DNA from: Gammaproteobacteria bacterium
GTDB taxonomy: Bacteria; Pseudomonadota; Gammaproteobacteria; Pseudomonadales; Pseudohongiellaceae
Length of the DNA: 64,000 nt
Assembly: GCA_018698975.1 (NCBI GenBank)
Contig: JABIPQ010000048.1
Span: forward strand, 1-64,000
Reading direction: 5' to 3'
Shown here: positions 27,979-36,280 of the stretch, piece by piece
Numbering within the stretch: the first letter of the stretch is position 1
How the letters are laid out: each line of letters opens with the position of its first letter
Made by a program: the position numbers and the translations under genes
The notes under the pieces: generated by a model
What the model was told of the DNA's origin: nothing
The model's input: the letters and a program-made list of their open reading frames with translations, nothing else
Database searches by the model: none

Positions 27979-28623
27979 ATGACTAGCCCTGAATCAAAAC
28001 AAACAAAACCGACCTCCCTGCTTGCAGGTCGTTTTCGTGGCTACTTGCCAGTTATCGTAGATATTGAATGCGGCGGCTTTAACAAAGACACAGATGCCAT
28101 CCTGGAAATTGCTGCCGTCACTGTCGGCATGGATGAAAATGGCATTTTGGAGCCGGAAGACACCTGGTTCTTTCGCGTTGAGCCCTTCCCTGGAGCCAAC
28201 CTGGAAGAGTCTGCCTTGAAGTTCACCGGTATTGATCCATATCACCCACTGCGAATCGCACATAAAGAGCCGGAAGTCTTTAAAGAAATATTCAAAAATA
28301 TTCGTAAGAAAATGAAAGATGAATATTGCACACGTGCCATTCTGGTCGGGCACAATGCACATTTTGACCATGGCTTTGTAAATGCTGCAGCCGAGCGTAA
28401 CAAGCTTAAACGTAACCCTTTCCATCCTTTTTCAAGTCTGGATACCGCATCCATCAGTGCGCTGGCTTTTGGCCAAACAGTTTTGTCCCGAGCCTGCGAA
28501 TGTGCCGAAATCGACTTCAATAATGAAGAAGCTCACTCCGCACGATATGATGCCGAAAAAACTGCTGAACTATTTTGTACCATTATCAATCGCTGGCAAC
28601 ATCTGGGCGGCTGGCCTCTTTAA
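27979..28623 (+). CDS. rnt: Ribonuclease T
   Basis: RNase T is a DEDDh 3'-5' exonuclease that trims tRNA and other stable RNAs. The 214-residue protein has the acidic motifs in [22 protein letters not shown] and the final [11 protein letters not shown]. The basic patches needed for RNA binding ([16 protein letters not shown]) are present. It is co-transcribed with pyrC, an arrangement also known in pseudomonads. Confidence 0.96.
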   Translation: MTSPESKQTKPTSLLAGRFRGYLPVIVDIECGGFNKDTDAILEIAAVTVGMDENGILEPEDTWFFRVEPFPGANLEESALKFTGIDPYHPLRIAHKEPEVFKEIFKNIRKKMKDEYCTRAILVGHNAHFDHGFVNAAAERNKLKRNPFHPFSSLDTASISALAFGQTVLSRACECAEIDFNNEEAHSARYDAEKTAELFCTIINRWQHLGGWPL

Positions 28624-28652
28624 ATTTATTGCGCAAATCACTTAATTAAGAT

Positions 28653-28693
28653 TTGATTAAGGTCAAGGTGATTGCCTGCCGTGTCTTTATAGT
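28653..28693 (+). promoter_or_regulatory. FNR/Anr-type box with -10 (class II promoter)
   Basis: TTGATTAAGGTCAA at 28653-28666 matches the FNR/Anr half-site pair TTGAT-N4-ATCAA with one mismatch. TATAGT at 28688-28693 gives a transcript start near 28700. The box centre is then about -41, the position expected for direct activation. It controls the universal stress gene that follows. Confidence 0.72.
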
Positions 28694-28734
28694 TACTCTT
28701 GTCACTACTAATTGTAATTGTTCAGGAGTAAAAA

Positions 28735-29541
28735 ATGGCAGATGGAAGAAAGGTATTGGTTATTGTTGAAGCGACACAAGAGCAGCATCTTGCTCTGGAG
28801 CGCGCTGTTATTACCTCGGAAATTAAGGAACCTGGATCCCATGTTCATCTGTCCATCAGTGTTGATTCTGAAAAGACCAACCTGAGTGCCGACAATGAAA
28901 ATCTTTACCGGGATGATCACTGGTTAAACGCAATAATGGACAAGCTCAAAAATGCGGGCGCATCATTTAGTTTTGAGCTGTGCTGGTCCAATGAATGGCA
29001 AAAAGCCGTTCTGGCAAGTGCACAACGTTTTCAACCTGACCATATCTTTATGCCGGATTCGCGCGATGAGAAAAAATCCCTGTTCAGCAACCAGCAATGG
29101 GCCTTGTTAAGAACTTCTGTAGCACCTGTGACTATCGTTCGCTCAAGCGAAATTAAACCACGCAAGAAAATTCTCGCCGCAATAAATATCCAGAAACATG
29201 ATATTCCTGAATATGCCCGGCTCAATGAGAAGATTCTGATTGATGGTCAGAATATTGCAAAACACTACAATGCTGATTTCTTTGTGGTCAATGCCTATAA
29301 AGACAGCATGCATTTCCCCGACTGTCAAAAAATCATGAAAATTTCCGGCCTGCCCAGTGATCGTGTGCATGCCGAAGAAGGCGATCCCGCTTCTGTCATT
29401 TCGCGCTATGCGAAGGAAATTGATGCCGATACCGTATTGATAGGCACTATGGCCAGACAAGGAGCATCTGCACTGATGAAAGGCAATACCTCAGAGAAAG
29501 TCTTAAGCAAAATTGACGTAGACGTTATTGCTTATTCCTGA
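28735..29541 (+). CDS. Tandem universal stress protein (UspE-like)
   Basis: The 268-residue protein has two Usp domains in tandem, an arrangement like UspE. The second carries the nucleotide-site pattern DTVLIGTMARQG with GNTSEKVL, while the first is degenerate. Such proteins support survival under energy or oxygen limitation. This agrees with the FNR-type promoter just upstream. A GGAG site precedes the ATG, and the unit ends in a strong terminator at 29565. Confidence 0.86.
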   Translation: MADGRKVLVIVEATQEQHLALERAVITSEIKEPGSHVHLSISVDSEKTNLSADNENLYRDDHWLNAIMDKLKNAGASFSFELCWSNEWQKAVLASAQRFQPDHIFMPDSRDEKKSLFSNQQWALLRTSVAPVTIVRSSEIKPRKKILAAINIQKHDIPEYARLNEKILIDGQNIAKHYNADFFVVNAYKDSMHFPDCQKIMKISGLPSDRVHAEEGDPASVISRYAKEIDADTVLIGTMARQGASALMKGNTSEKVLSKIDVDVIAYS

Positions 29542-29564
29542 GTCACTTCCCTGATTCAGTGCAC

Positions 29565-29605
29565 AAAAAACCGGGCCGGCTCTCGCAGCTTTCCCGGTTT
29601 TTTTT
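29565..29605 (+). terminator. Rho-independent terminator after the usp gene
   Basis: An 11-bp stem (AAAAAACCGGG / CCCGGTTTTTT) with a 17-base loop is followed by T residues. Two heptad units (ACTTTCC and ACTTGTA, 29607-29620) follow directly. Confidence 0.85.
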
Positions 29606-29772
29606 CACTTTCCACTTGTATCAAACCCTTCCCCTGATTCAGCAGGGTATTTTTCTTCGCCGATTAACTGGCACACGCACCACCTTACAGTTTATTATTG
29701 CATCTCTCAGCTTTATTTCATTCCCATTAGATAGCCAGAAAAACATCAAGCTATAATAATTACACTGCATAA

Positions 29773-31440
29773 ATGACTGACTTCCCTCAAGACAATTCAA
29801 TTAACACATGGATGGAATATCTAGATACCTTCCCCTCTCTCGGTGAGCATTGGGTAGAGACATCAATGCGTCGTGGAAATCCAGTTGTCTTGTCAGACAC
29901 CCTGGGGGCAAACCTGAAAGCCCGCACAGCACTAACCGGCTCCTTGCTCCTTTCTAAACGCATAGCCAGAATCAGTGAAGAACAAAATGTCGGCTTGCTG
30001 TTACCCACTACTGCTGGAGGCTTACTTGCCAGCATGGCCGTGATGCTGTTGGGAAAAACTCTGGTCACTTTAAATTACACAGCTCCTATAGATGGCATGT
30101 TGTCAGCCATTGATCAGGCAGGACTGAAAACAGTATTTACCTCTTCAAGGTTTCTGGAAAAATGTAAAACTCGAGGCATCGATTTAGAGCCCCTGGGCGA
30201 AAAAGTGACTCTTGTAATGCTGGAAGATATACAGGCAGGCATTTCATCCTGGGAAAAGCTAAGCACACTGCTGTGCTGTAAATTATTGCCTGCATCCAGG
30301 ATCAAGAAAAAGTATTGCGCCCGTCCAGCACTGGGCAGCACCGCAGTAATTCTTTTTTCCAGCGGTAGCGAAGGCCCCCCCAAGGGGGTCATGTTGAGCC
30401 ATAAAAATATTCTCGCTAACGTTAAGCAGTTAAATCACATACTTAATGCCAATGCTGACGATGTCATCCTGGCTAATTTACCGATATTTCATTCCTTTGG
30501 CATGACAGCTTGTCTTTTCCTGCCCTTATTGGAGCGCATCAAAGTGGTGTGTCATCCGGACCCTACAGATGTAGTGATCATCGCGAGAACTATCAGGGAG
30601 AAAAAAGCCACCCTGTTTTTCGGAACATCCAGTTTTTTCCGCCTCTATATTAAAAACCAAAAAGTGTCAGAACAGGACCTTGCCACACTCAGGTTAACTG
30701 TCGCCGGCGCAGAAAAACTACAATCAGAAATCAGTGCCGGTTTTAAAAAACGCTTCAATAAAACCATCTATGAGGGTTTTGGCTGTACCGAATTATCTCC
30801 TGTCGCCACCGTTAACACGCCCTTTCCCAATCTGAACAATCCAGGTTTAAAAGACAATTCCAAGCCCGGCACTGTTGGTAAGCCAATTCCTGGCACTCTG
30901 GTTCACATTGTCGATCCAGACACTCTGAAGCCGCTTGCTCAGGGAACAGCGGGCATGGTCCTGGTCGCTGGGCCGCAAGTGATGCAAGGCTATTTGGAAA
31001 ACAAAAAGCTTACCGATCAGGTTGTTGTAGAACGAGAAGGTCAGCGCTGGTATGTCACTGGAGATAAGGGATCAATTGATGAAGATGGCTTCTTGAGCAT
31101 TGAAGACCGCTACGCCCGCTTCGCCAAAATCAGTGGTGAAATGATTGGCTTGGGGACGGTCGAGCAGGTCCTGCGTAAATCAGTGAATAATGATGATGTG
31201 GAATTGCTGGCAATCAATATTCCTGATCCAAAAAAGGGAGAAATGATTGTTATTTTATCCACTCAGGATCTCGAAGAAAGTGCATTGCGCCCTAAACTTT
31301 TGGCAGGGGGATTAAATAATCTATCTTTGCCTGCAGCCTATATAACGGTAGATGATTTACCAAAACTGGGTTCCGGAAAATCTGATTTCGCTACCGCCAA
31401 AGAAGTTGCCAAACAAGCAATGTACAGCCGAACATACTGA
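29773..31440 (+). CDS. AMP-forming acyl-ACP/acyl-CoA ligase (Aas C-terminal-like)
   Basis: The 555-residue protein belongs to the adenylate-forming superfamily. It has the phosphate loop LFSSGSEGPPKGVMLSH, the YEGFGCTELSP motif, the YVTGDKG hinge region and the final LPKLGSGKSDF catalytic-lysine motif. It most resembles the synthetase half of Aas (2-acylglycerophosphoethanolamine acyltransferase/acyl-ACP synthetase) but lacks the N-terminal PlsC domain. It probably activates fatty acids for phospholipid repair. A separate PlsC-type gene lies at 55916. No good ribosome site was seen. Confidence 0.82.
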   Translation: MTDFPQDNSINTWMEYLDTFPSLGEHWVETSMRRGNPVVLSDTLGANLKARTALTGSLLLSKRIARISEEQNVGLLLPTTAGGLLASMAVMLLGKTLVTLNYTAPIDGMLSAIDQAGLKTVFTSSRFLEKCKTRGIDLEPLGEKVTLVMLEDIQAGISSWEKLSTLLCCKLLPASRIKKKYCARPALGSTAVILFSSGSEGPPKGVMLSHKNILANVKQLNHILNANADDVILANLPIFHSFGMTACLFLPLLERIKVVCHPDPTDVVIIARTIREKKATLFFGTSSFFRLYIKNQKVSEQDLATLRLTVAGAEKLQSEISAGFKKRFNKTIYEGFGCTELSPVATVNTPFPNLNNPGLKDNSKPGTVGKPIPGTLVHIVDPDTLKPLAQGTAGMVLVAGPQVMQGYLENKKLTDQVVVEREGQRWYVTGDKGSIDEDGFLSIEDRYARFAKISGEMIGLGTVEQVLRKSVNNDDVELLAINIPDPKKGEMIVILSTQDLEESALRPKLLAGGLNNLSLPAAYITVDDLPKLGSGKSDFATAKEVAKQAMYSRTY

Positions 31441-31564
31441 TTTATATAGCATTTTAATGCGCATGTAGTTGCCTTGATACAGATCATACGCATCCAGTAA
31501 TAAGCCAGCGACAATACCTCCTCCGAAAGATTCAACACCGGGAAAATTTCTAAACAAGCTGTTT

Positions 31565-31583
31565 GACAATGATTCTCATTTAG
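31565..31583 (+). promoter_or_regulatory. Fur box upstream of bfd
   Basis: The 19-bp site matches the Fur consensus at 13 of 19 positions and contains AATGATTCTCATT. It lies about 55-70 bases before the bfd start. Iron-bound Fur would repress bfd, as in other gammaproteobacteria. Confidence 0.7.
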
Positions 31584-31635
31584 CTTAGCATTCTCATCGT
31601 TGTTTAGAAACTTCAGAAGAGATCAATCAATAGCC

Positions 31636-31824
31636 ATGTATGTTTGTCTTTGCAAAGCTGTAACAGACCGCCAGATAAAGGAATTTGTGAATGGTGGCGC
31701 AGGCACTTTTGAAGATGTCTGCAAGGAGCTGGGCGTAGCCAGCCAATGTGGTAAATGCAGTCAACTCGCACAAAACATCGTAGAAACAGCGGTTAAAAAA
31801 GCCCATTTCGAGCCAGCCGTTTAA
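31636..31824 (+). CDS. bfd: Bacterioferritin-associated ferredoxin
   Basis: Bfd is a 2Fe-2S protein that reduces the iron core of bacterioferritin to release iron. From ATG 31636 the protein has 62 residues, the usual size. It starts MYVCLCKAVT and ends with SQCGKCSQ, giving the C-x-C and C-x2-C cluster ligands. The longer frame begins at an unlikely TTG. It is preceded by a Fur box and followed by bfr, its partner. Confidence 0.95.
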   Translation: MYVCLCKAVTDRQIKEFVNGGAGTFEDVCKELGVASQCGKCSQLAQNIVETAVKKAHFEPAV

Positions 31825-32023
31825 TTCCCCTCCTGCTGATAACCCGGCACAGAATATAATAAATATTAATACGAGCAATAAGCATTCGTATTTACGCTTT
31901 ATTGTTATAAATTAAGCACTTATATAAGATTCAAACTGGACTTTTATGCGCTTCCCCGCCACAATGGCAGCGCATAAGCAGGGCAAAACCACTGCCATTT
32001 TTAACACTAGGGAAATATTTTTT

Positions 32024-32503
32024 ATGAAAGGTGACAGCAAAGTAATTGAACATTTGAACACCATACTGGGTAATGAACTTGTTGCCATTAACCAGTACTT
32101 TCTTCACGCAAAAATGTTTGACGACTGGGGCCTGAAGGAACTGGCCGAATTTACCAAGCATGAATCCATTGATGAAATGAAGCATGCCGACAAAATCATT
32201 GAACGGATTCTCTTCCTGGAAGGCCTGCCCAATCTTCAGAGTCTGGGAAAACTGCATATTGGGGAACATACTGAAGAGATGCTGCGTTGCGATCTCGATC
32301 TGGAATTACGTGCCATACCTGATCTGCGTGAAGCCATTGCTCATAGTGAAACCGTTAAAGATTATGTCAGTCGCGATCTGTTCCAGACCATTCTTGATGA
32401 TGAGGAAGAACATGTGGATTGGCTGGAATCCCAGATATACCTGATAGAAAATATGGGTATCCAGAATTATCTGGCAGAGAAAATGGACCAGGGTGGAAAT
32501 TAA
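32024..32503 (+). CDS. bfr: Bacterioferritin
   Basis: Bfr forms a 24-subunit iron-storing shell. With ATG 32024 (AGGGA upstream) the protein has 159 residues. It has the ferroxidase ligands E18, E51, H54, E94 and the EEEH-type pair near residue 127, and the heme-binding methionine in [11 protein letters not shown]. The match to Escherichia coli Bfr is close along the whole length. The frame upstream of this ATG is not conserved. bfd lies 200 bases upstream, but the A+T-rich spacer probably holds a separate promoter. Confidence 0.96.
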   Translation: MKGDSKVIEHLNTILGNELVAINQYFLHAKMFDDWGLKELAEFTKHESIDEMKHADKIIERILFLEGLPNLQSLGKLHIGEHTEEMLRCDLDLELRAIPDLREAIAHSETVKDYVSRDLFQTILDDEEEHVDWLESQIYLIENMGIQNYLAEKMDQGGN

Positions 32504-32530
32504 TCCGTTTTGAATCCACTCTTTAAATGT

Positions 32531-32560
32531 AAAAGGCAGCCTATGAGGCTGCCTTTTTTT
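32531..32560. terminator. Bidirectional terminator between bfr and the pnuC-type gene
   Basis: A perfect 12-bp stem (AAAAGGCAGCCT / AGGCTGCCTTTT) with a 3-base loop and a T-run lies between two convergent genes. Confidence 0.9.
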
Positions 32561-32567
32561 TATTTTT

Positions 32568-33140
32568 CTATCCCGTCTGCAAATATATTTTTCGCCATTG
32601 CAGGAAACCATAAATCACCAGCACTACATAGCCTGCAAATAAACAGGCGGTCAGGTAAAGCTCACGATCCAGGTATAAAACGATTGAAATACTGTCTATA
32701 AGTAGCCAGTACAACCAGTTTTCAAGAATTTTCCACACTACCATGAAGGTGGTAACGACACTTGCCCAGGTGGTAAATGCATCAAGATAAGGCCAGGCAG
32801 CATTGGTATTCTCCTGCAACAACCAGCCGTTTATCGAGGCTGCAATTAACAGGGAGGAAATAATTAATCCGTGCTGCCACAACTTTAATGTACGTATAGG
32901 TACACCTTCATGCTCTGTACCGCCAAAGCGCCATTCAAACCACCCTACCACCGCCATCACTACGTAAAAGCCGTTCAACATGGATTCCATTAGCAAACTG
33001 ACATCCCAGAAAACGAACATAAAGATGGCAGAGCTGACAAAGGCAAAATACCAGCATGCAATATGTGCCCGTGTTGCCAGAATCAGGTAGCCAATGGCCA
33101 GGACGACTGCAATAAATTCAGCGACTTCAAGTAATAACAT
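32568..33140 (-). CDS. PnuC-type vitamin transporter (possibly thiamine, PnuT-like)
   Basis: The 190-residue protein has about seven hydrophobic segments and the PnuC-family pattern WYFAFVSSAIFMFVFW near the N-terminus. A later WKILENWLYWLLIDSISIVLY stretch carries the substrate-site aromatic and asparagine residues. PnuC proteins import unphosphorylated vitamins (nicotinamide riboside, riboflavin or thiamine) by facilitated diffusion. Here it is translationally coupled to a thiamine-binding-type protein (start and stop overlap), which favours thiamine. No kinase gene or TPP riboswitch is adjacent. Confidence 0.82.
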   Translation of the reverse strand: MLLLEVAEFIAVVLAIGYLILATRAHIACWYFAFVSSAIFMFVFWDVSLLMESMLNGFYVVMAVVGWFEWRFGGTEHEGVPIRTLKLWQHGLIISSLLIAASINGWLLQENTNAAWPYLDAFTTWASVVTTFMVVWKILENWLYWLLIDSISIVLYLDRELYLTACLFAGYVVLVIYGFLQWRKIYLQTG

Positions 33141-33391
33141 TAATCAGTCAGTTCATGGCCAGGTATGAATTTAGTGACGAACACTGCACGGCCATGCGTT
33201 GTGTAACTCCAGGCAATCATTGCTTTCAGGCTGTCCATAAGATGATCATATTCACCATGAACCATTGTGGAGGTCTCTGAAGTTTTGATTATCAGTCCCT
33301 CACATTTGTTCAGCTGAGTAATAAAGCCCTTGATGAGCGTTTTATAGTCCTCGTTAAAAGGATACATACTGATTTCCACGGTTAACTGCAT
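33140..33391 (-). CDS. YkoF/MTH1187-type thiamine-binding protein
   Basis: The 83-residue protein starts MQLTVEISMYPFNEDY and contains TSETSTMVHGEYDHLM. This pattern belongs to the small ferredoxin-fold family that binds thiamine or hydroxymethylpyrimidine (YkoF/thiamine_BP/DUF77-like). It precedes the PnuC-type gene with overlapping stop and start codons, so the pair is made together. AAGGAAA lies before the ATG. Ligand identity is inferred from family membership only. Confidence 0.7.
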   Translation of the reverse strand: MQLTVEISMYPFNEDYKTLIKGFITQLNKCEGLIIKTSETSTMVHGEYDHLMDSLKAMIAWSYTTHGRAVFVTKFIPGHELTD

Positions 33392-33419
33392 AAGGTTTTC
33401 CTTTCATTTTCATGAAATT

Positions 33420-33576
33420 TATCACTTTTAACTTTGAATTCATTCGGGGTTAAAACCCCTCCTACAAACTTTTAATTTGCACCTTATTCAGGCGGAGGCT
33501 GTCCACCATGTCGGATGACGTCCCTGCGGTCCTTTTCCGACCTACATTCCTTCCACTTTTAACTTGTAGCTTGTAA
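33420..33576. repeat. Composite repeat: heptad tracts plus REP-like palindrome
   Basis: The region holds heptad-like units at 33422-33437 (ACTTTTA, ACTTTGA), at 33466-33486, and a clearer run at 33554-33576 (ACTTTTA, ACTTGTA, GCTTGTA). Between them, 33510-33545 is a REP-like element: GTCGGA pairs with TCCGAC and is followed by CTAC. The same layout recurs at 62287-62424. A short GGGGTTTTAACCCC hairpin lies near 33455. Confidence 0.65.
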
Positions 33577-34956
33577 CTACTTGGGTCTGCCATTAAAACC
33601 CGGTGTTTCCATCTCGATGGTATAAATGGTCATGGCAATATTGCGAATGCCAGCCGGGGTAGTCCACTGCTTACCATCAAACCCGATGGCTCCCAGTGCC
33701 GGTGCATAAAGAGTCTTTTTATCTGGTCCGGAAAAAGCCACGGTGATAGCACGTCGGGGGGTGGGTATCATTCCCAGGTACTCGCCATCTTCAGCAATCA
33801 CATGAATTCCGGTATTTCCTGTCACATAAACACGCCCTTGTGCGTCGATGGCCATGCCATCACCGCCATTATCTCCACCGAGAGTTGCAAAAACACGGCG
33901 GTTGCGAGCGCTGCCATCACGCCTGACATCAAAGGCCAGTACTTCAGTGTTATTGGTGACATAAAGAACGGATCCATCACGATTCAACATTATGCCGTTG
34001 GAGGATATGTTTTCGTCTGCAACAGTTTTGATTTCCCCCTCAGCATTGACATGCCAGGCACCCCGGGCGGTAAAAAAGGCCCCGCCTCTGCCATCGGCAA
34101 TAAGGTCATTCACTCTGCCCAGGGAGGAGCCATCAGAAAAACTGTTTGCCAGCAATCGATATTCAGGCGCGATTTGCGCAACACGGTTGAGTTCATTACA
34201 ACCAGCCAGCTCATCATTCAAGGGTTCAGTACAGGTGCGCTCGGCAATGAAGATTCTGCCCTGCGCATCCATGGAAACAGCACCACCGCCATTGGTGTTC
34301 TCAAACAGGGTGTATTCATTACCATTGAGTAATTTCTTTACAGTGTCGGTTTGCTCCTGGGCAAATATTAATCCTCCATCCGGGGTCCCTACGACGCCGT
34401 CAGCAGTAAATTCATCAGCCCAGATGCTTTGCCATCGGGCGCCTTCACTAACAACGCCGGGGATAGCTGTGATATTAACTGCTCTTTCGCCGTCCAGCTG
34501 TCCCTGGGCTTTGAAGATGAAATAGGTAATCTCTTCACCTTCTCCTACCATTACATAGTGAGGTAGTCCGGCAGGGATATGCACCACATCCCCTTTACCG
34601 ATTCGACGTACCGTGCCCCCTTCTATGCTAGTACCCCGCACCTCTCCAAGGGCGTATTCTGTTTCATCAACAATACTCCCGCCGGTTGCGATAGTCGCGC
34701 TGCCGGAAACAACGAAATACAAATCTGCCCAGGCAGCATGCCTTTCAGAAAAACCAGGTCCCGCTTCCCGATGCACCATGGCGGCGTAATAACCGCCCTC
34801 CTGGATAATATTATTGAGAATAGCGGCATTATTCGGGCCAACTTGATCTGACAGTGAGTTACTCAGGCCATCCAGATCTTTCGCACTCCAGAAATCCTGT
34901 GCCAGCACTGCTTTTGTGCAAAGTAAAATAAGCGTAAAAGTAATTATTTTTTTCAT
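33577..34956 (-). CDS. Secreted cupin + SMP-30/gluconolactonase-like fusion
   Basis: The 459-residue protein has a signal peptide (about 1-19). A cupin domain follows at about 30-150, with the metal-site pattern H..AAWADLYFVVSG and GDVVHIPAGLPHY. A six-bladed SMP-30/gluconolactonase-like propeller covers about 170-440, with repeated DAQGRIFIAE, NDLIADGRGGAFF and DAQGRVYVTG strands. Propellers of this type often are calcium-dependent lactonases. Joining a cupin to it suggests two steps on one sugar or aromatic-acid derivative in the periplasm. The substrate is unknown. Confidence 0.8.
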   Translation of the reverse strand: MKKIITFTLILLCTKAVLAQDFWSAKDLDGLSNSLSDQVGPNNAAILNNIIQEGGYYAAMVHREAGPGFSERHAAWADLYFVVSGSATIATGGSIVDETEYALGEVRGTSIEGGTVRRIGKGDVVHIPAGLPHYVMVGEGEEITYFIFKAQGQLDGERAVNITAIPGVVSEGARWQSIWADEFTADGVVGTPDGGLIFAQEQTDTVKKLLNGNEYTLFENTNGGGAVSMDAQGRIFIAERTCTEPLNDELAGCNELNRVAQIAPEYRLLANSFSDGSSLGRVNDLIADGRGGAFFTARGAWHVNAEGEIKTVADENISSNGIMLNRDGSVLYVTNNTEVLAFDVRRDGSARNRRVFATLGGDNGGDGMAIDAQGRVYVTGNTGIHVIAEDGEYLGMIPTPRRAITVAFSGPDKKTLYAPALGAIGFDGKQWTTPAGIRNIAMTIYTIEMETPGFNGRPK

Positions 34957-34997
34957 CGTTAACCCTGTGTTTTATTCTTTAAATTTCTTTTGCTCCC

Positions 34998-35183
34998 ATG
35001 GACTGGCTTCGTATCATCGGTGCTTTCTACATCCCTGTATATATTTTCCATGCCTTGAAAAATGTCTATCGGGAAACAACCCTCAAAACCAGTATTAAAG
35101 CTTTCTTTTTACTGCTGAGTTACTTTATCTTTATTGGCGTGGTGATAGCTTTCGGCTTCTTAGTTGCCGCCCTGGCGATTTAA
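34998..35183 (+). CDS. Small two-helix membrane protein
   Basis: The 61-residue reading frame has two hydrophobic segments (about 5-17 and 37-60) around a charged YRETTLKTSIKAF hinge. It resembles the C-terminal end of DUF3667-type proteins, so it may be a stand-alone form or a remnant. An in-frame stop lies five codons upstream and no Shine-Dalgarno is seen. It sits alone between two minus-strand genes. Confidence 0.45.
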   Translation: MDWLRIIGAFYIPVYIFHALKNVYRETTLKTSIKAFFLLLSYFIFIGVVIAFGFLVAALAI

Positions 35184-35194
35184 AAAAGCTGCGC

Positions 35195-36220
35195 TTAATA
35201 ACGTTCCAGGCACTCATAGTCATGCACTGACATTTCCGGATACCAAACGAAATATCTGGTCAGCGTAAAAGGTTCAGAAAAGTATTCTGCATCAGTCACT
35301 GTCAGTTCATAGTCAAGACGATCATATTCTGAATTGGGAATAAAGCGTTCTACCAAGGCTATCTGATCACTTTGCCGCGCACCCATATGATCAAAATATC
35401 CTGCCGCCACATGGTCTGTTTCGACCACTAATGTACTGCCTTCCCAATGTCCCCGTGAAAATCCAAACTGCGTATGCTCAGCAGGCGCTACGGCATCCGC
35501 TGACATATGAATAAGACGTCTTACATCATATTCCTCCATGCGCAGAAGAATGTCCTCACCCTGATGAACAAAATCAACAGGGATAGGCGAAATCATAATC
35601 AGCGGCATGCCCTTGTTACCACATTCAAACAATTCATTGTTATTGGGATCCCAGGCTGCCAGAGCCTGTTGCCCGGCTACATTTAATGGATAATCTCCCT
35701 TGTACATAGGAAATGCTGCAGGGTCGCTCATAATAGTGCTCCACACCCTGAAGATGCCATCGGCTTCGTCAATAGCCCGCTGCGTATCAATATCAGGGGC
35801 TGCCCTGCCAATCAGCTGTCCGCTTTTTCCCGCTTCAAAATAGGCAATCCCGGAACCAAAATCGAACTCGTCGCCACTGGGCAATAAAATATTATTGCCT
35901 AGCATAAACGGTCTGCTTCTTCGTGAGGGCCGACCTGCAACAGTGACCACATCACCAACAGCAAGCACGTCTGAACTGACCCCGCGGTTTCGCAGAATGC
36001 TGATCGATGCTGTTTCCACTTCCCATTTCTCGACATTGCCAGATTCATCCCTCACATCGAGAAAAATACGTCCATGCGGATTCCGCCAGGAAATCTCCGT
36101 GATAGTTCCTCGCACTTCAATTGTGCGATCCTGTTCAAAAATACCGACAGTGCTGTGATGAGAAAATACTGGAAAAGCAAAACCAAGTAGCGAAATCAGA
36201 ATTAGAGCGTGGCGTGTCAT
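35195..36220 (-). CDS. Secreted fusion: DUF6152 domain + GHWEGDTLVIE-family domain
   Basis: The 341-residue protein has a signal peptide ending near FPVFSHH. The N-terminal part (about 20-125) matches the DUF6152-type protein at 16757, with VRGTITEISWRNPHGRIFL. The C-terminal part (about 130-341) matches the protein at 15936, with RGHWEGSTLVVETDHV and an EYDRLDYELTVTDAEYF stretch. It therefore joins in one chain what are two adjacent genes elsewhere in the window. The function is unknown, but the two domains very probably act together. Confidence 0.8.
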   Translation of the reverse strand: MTRHALILISLLGFAFPVFSHHSTVGIFEQDRTIEVRGTITEISWRNPHGRIFLDVRDESGNVEKWEVETASISILRNRGVSSDVLAVGDVVTVAGRPSRRSRPFMLGNNILLPSGDEFDFGSGIAYFEAGKSGQLIGRAAPDIDTQRAIDEADGIFRVWSTIMSDPAAFPMYKGDYPLNVAGQQALAAWDPNNNELFECGNKGMPLIMISPIPVDFVHQGEDILLRMEEYDVRRLIHMSADAVAPAEHTQFGFSRGHWEGSTLVVETDHVAAGYFDHMGARQSDQIALVERFIPNSEYDRLDYELTVTDAEYFSEPFTLTRYFVWYPEMSVHDYECLERY

Positions 36221-36280
36221 CGATTAATCCCTCACATTTCATTTTTTTATTTAGCAGCAGAAGTGTACAACTGCAAAAGC

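Noticed and set aside
33392-33576. TPP riboswitch ahead of the thiamine-type pair
   Set aside because: The conserved CUGAGA and matching ACC-containing segments are absent; the spacer is made of repeats.
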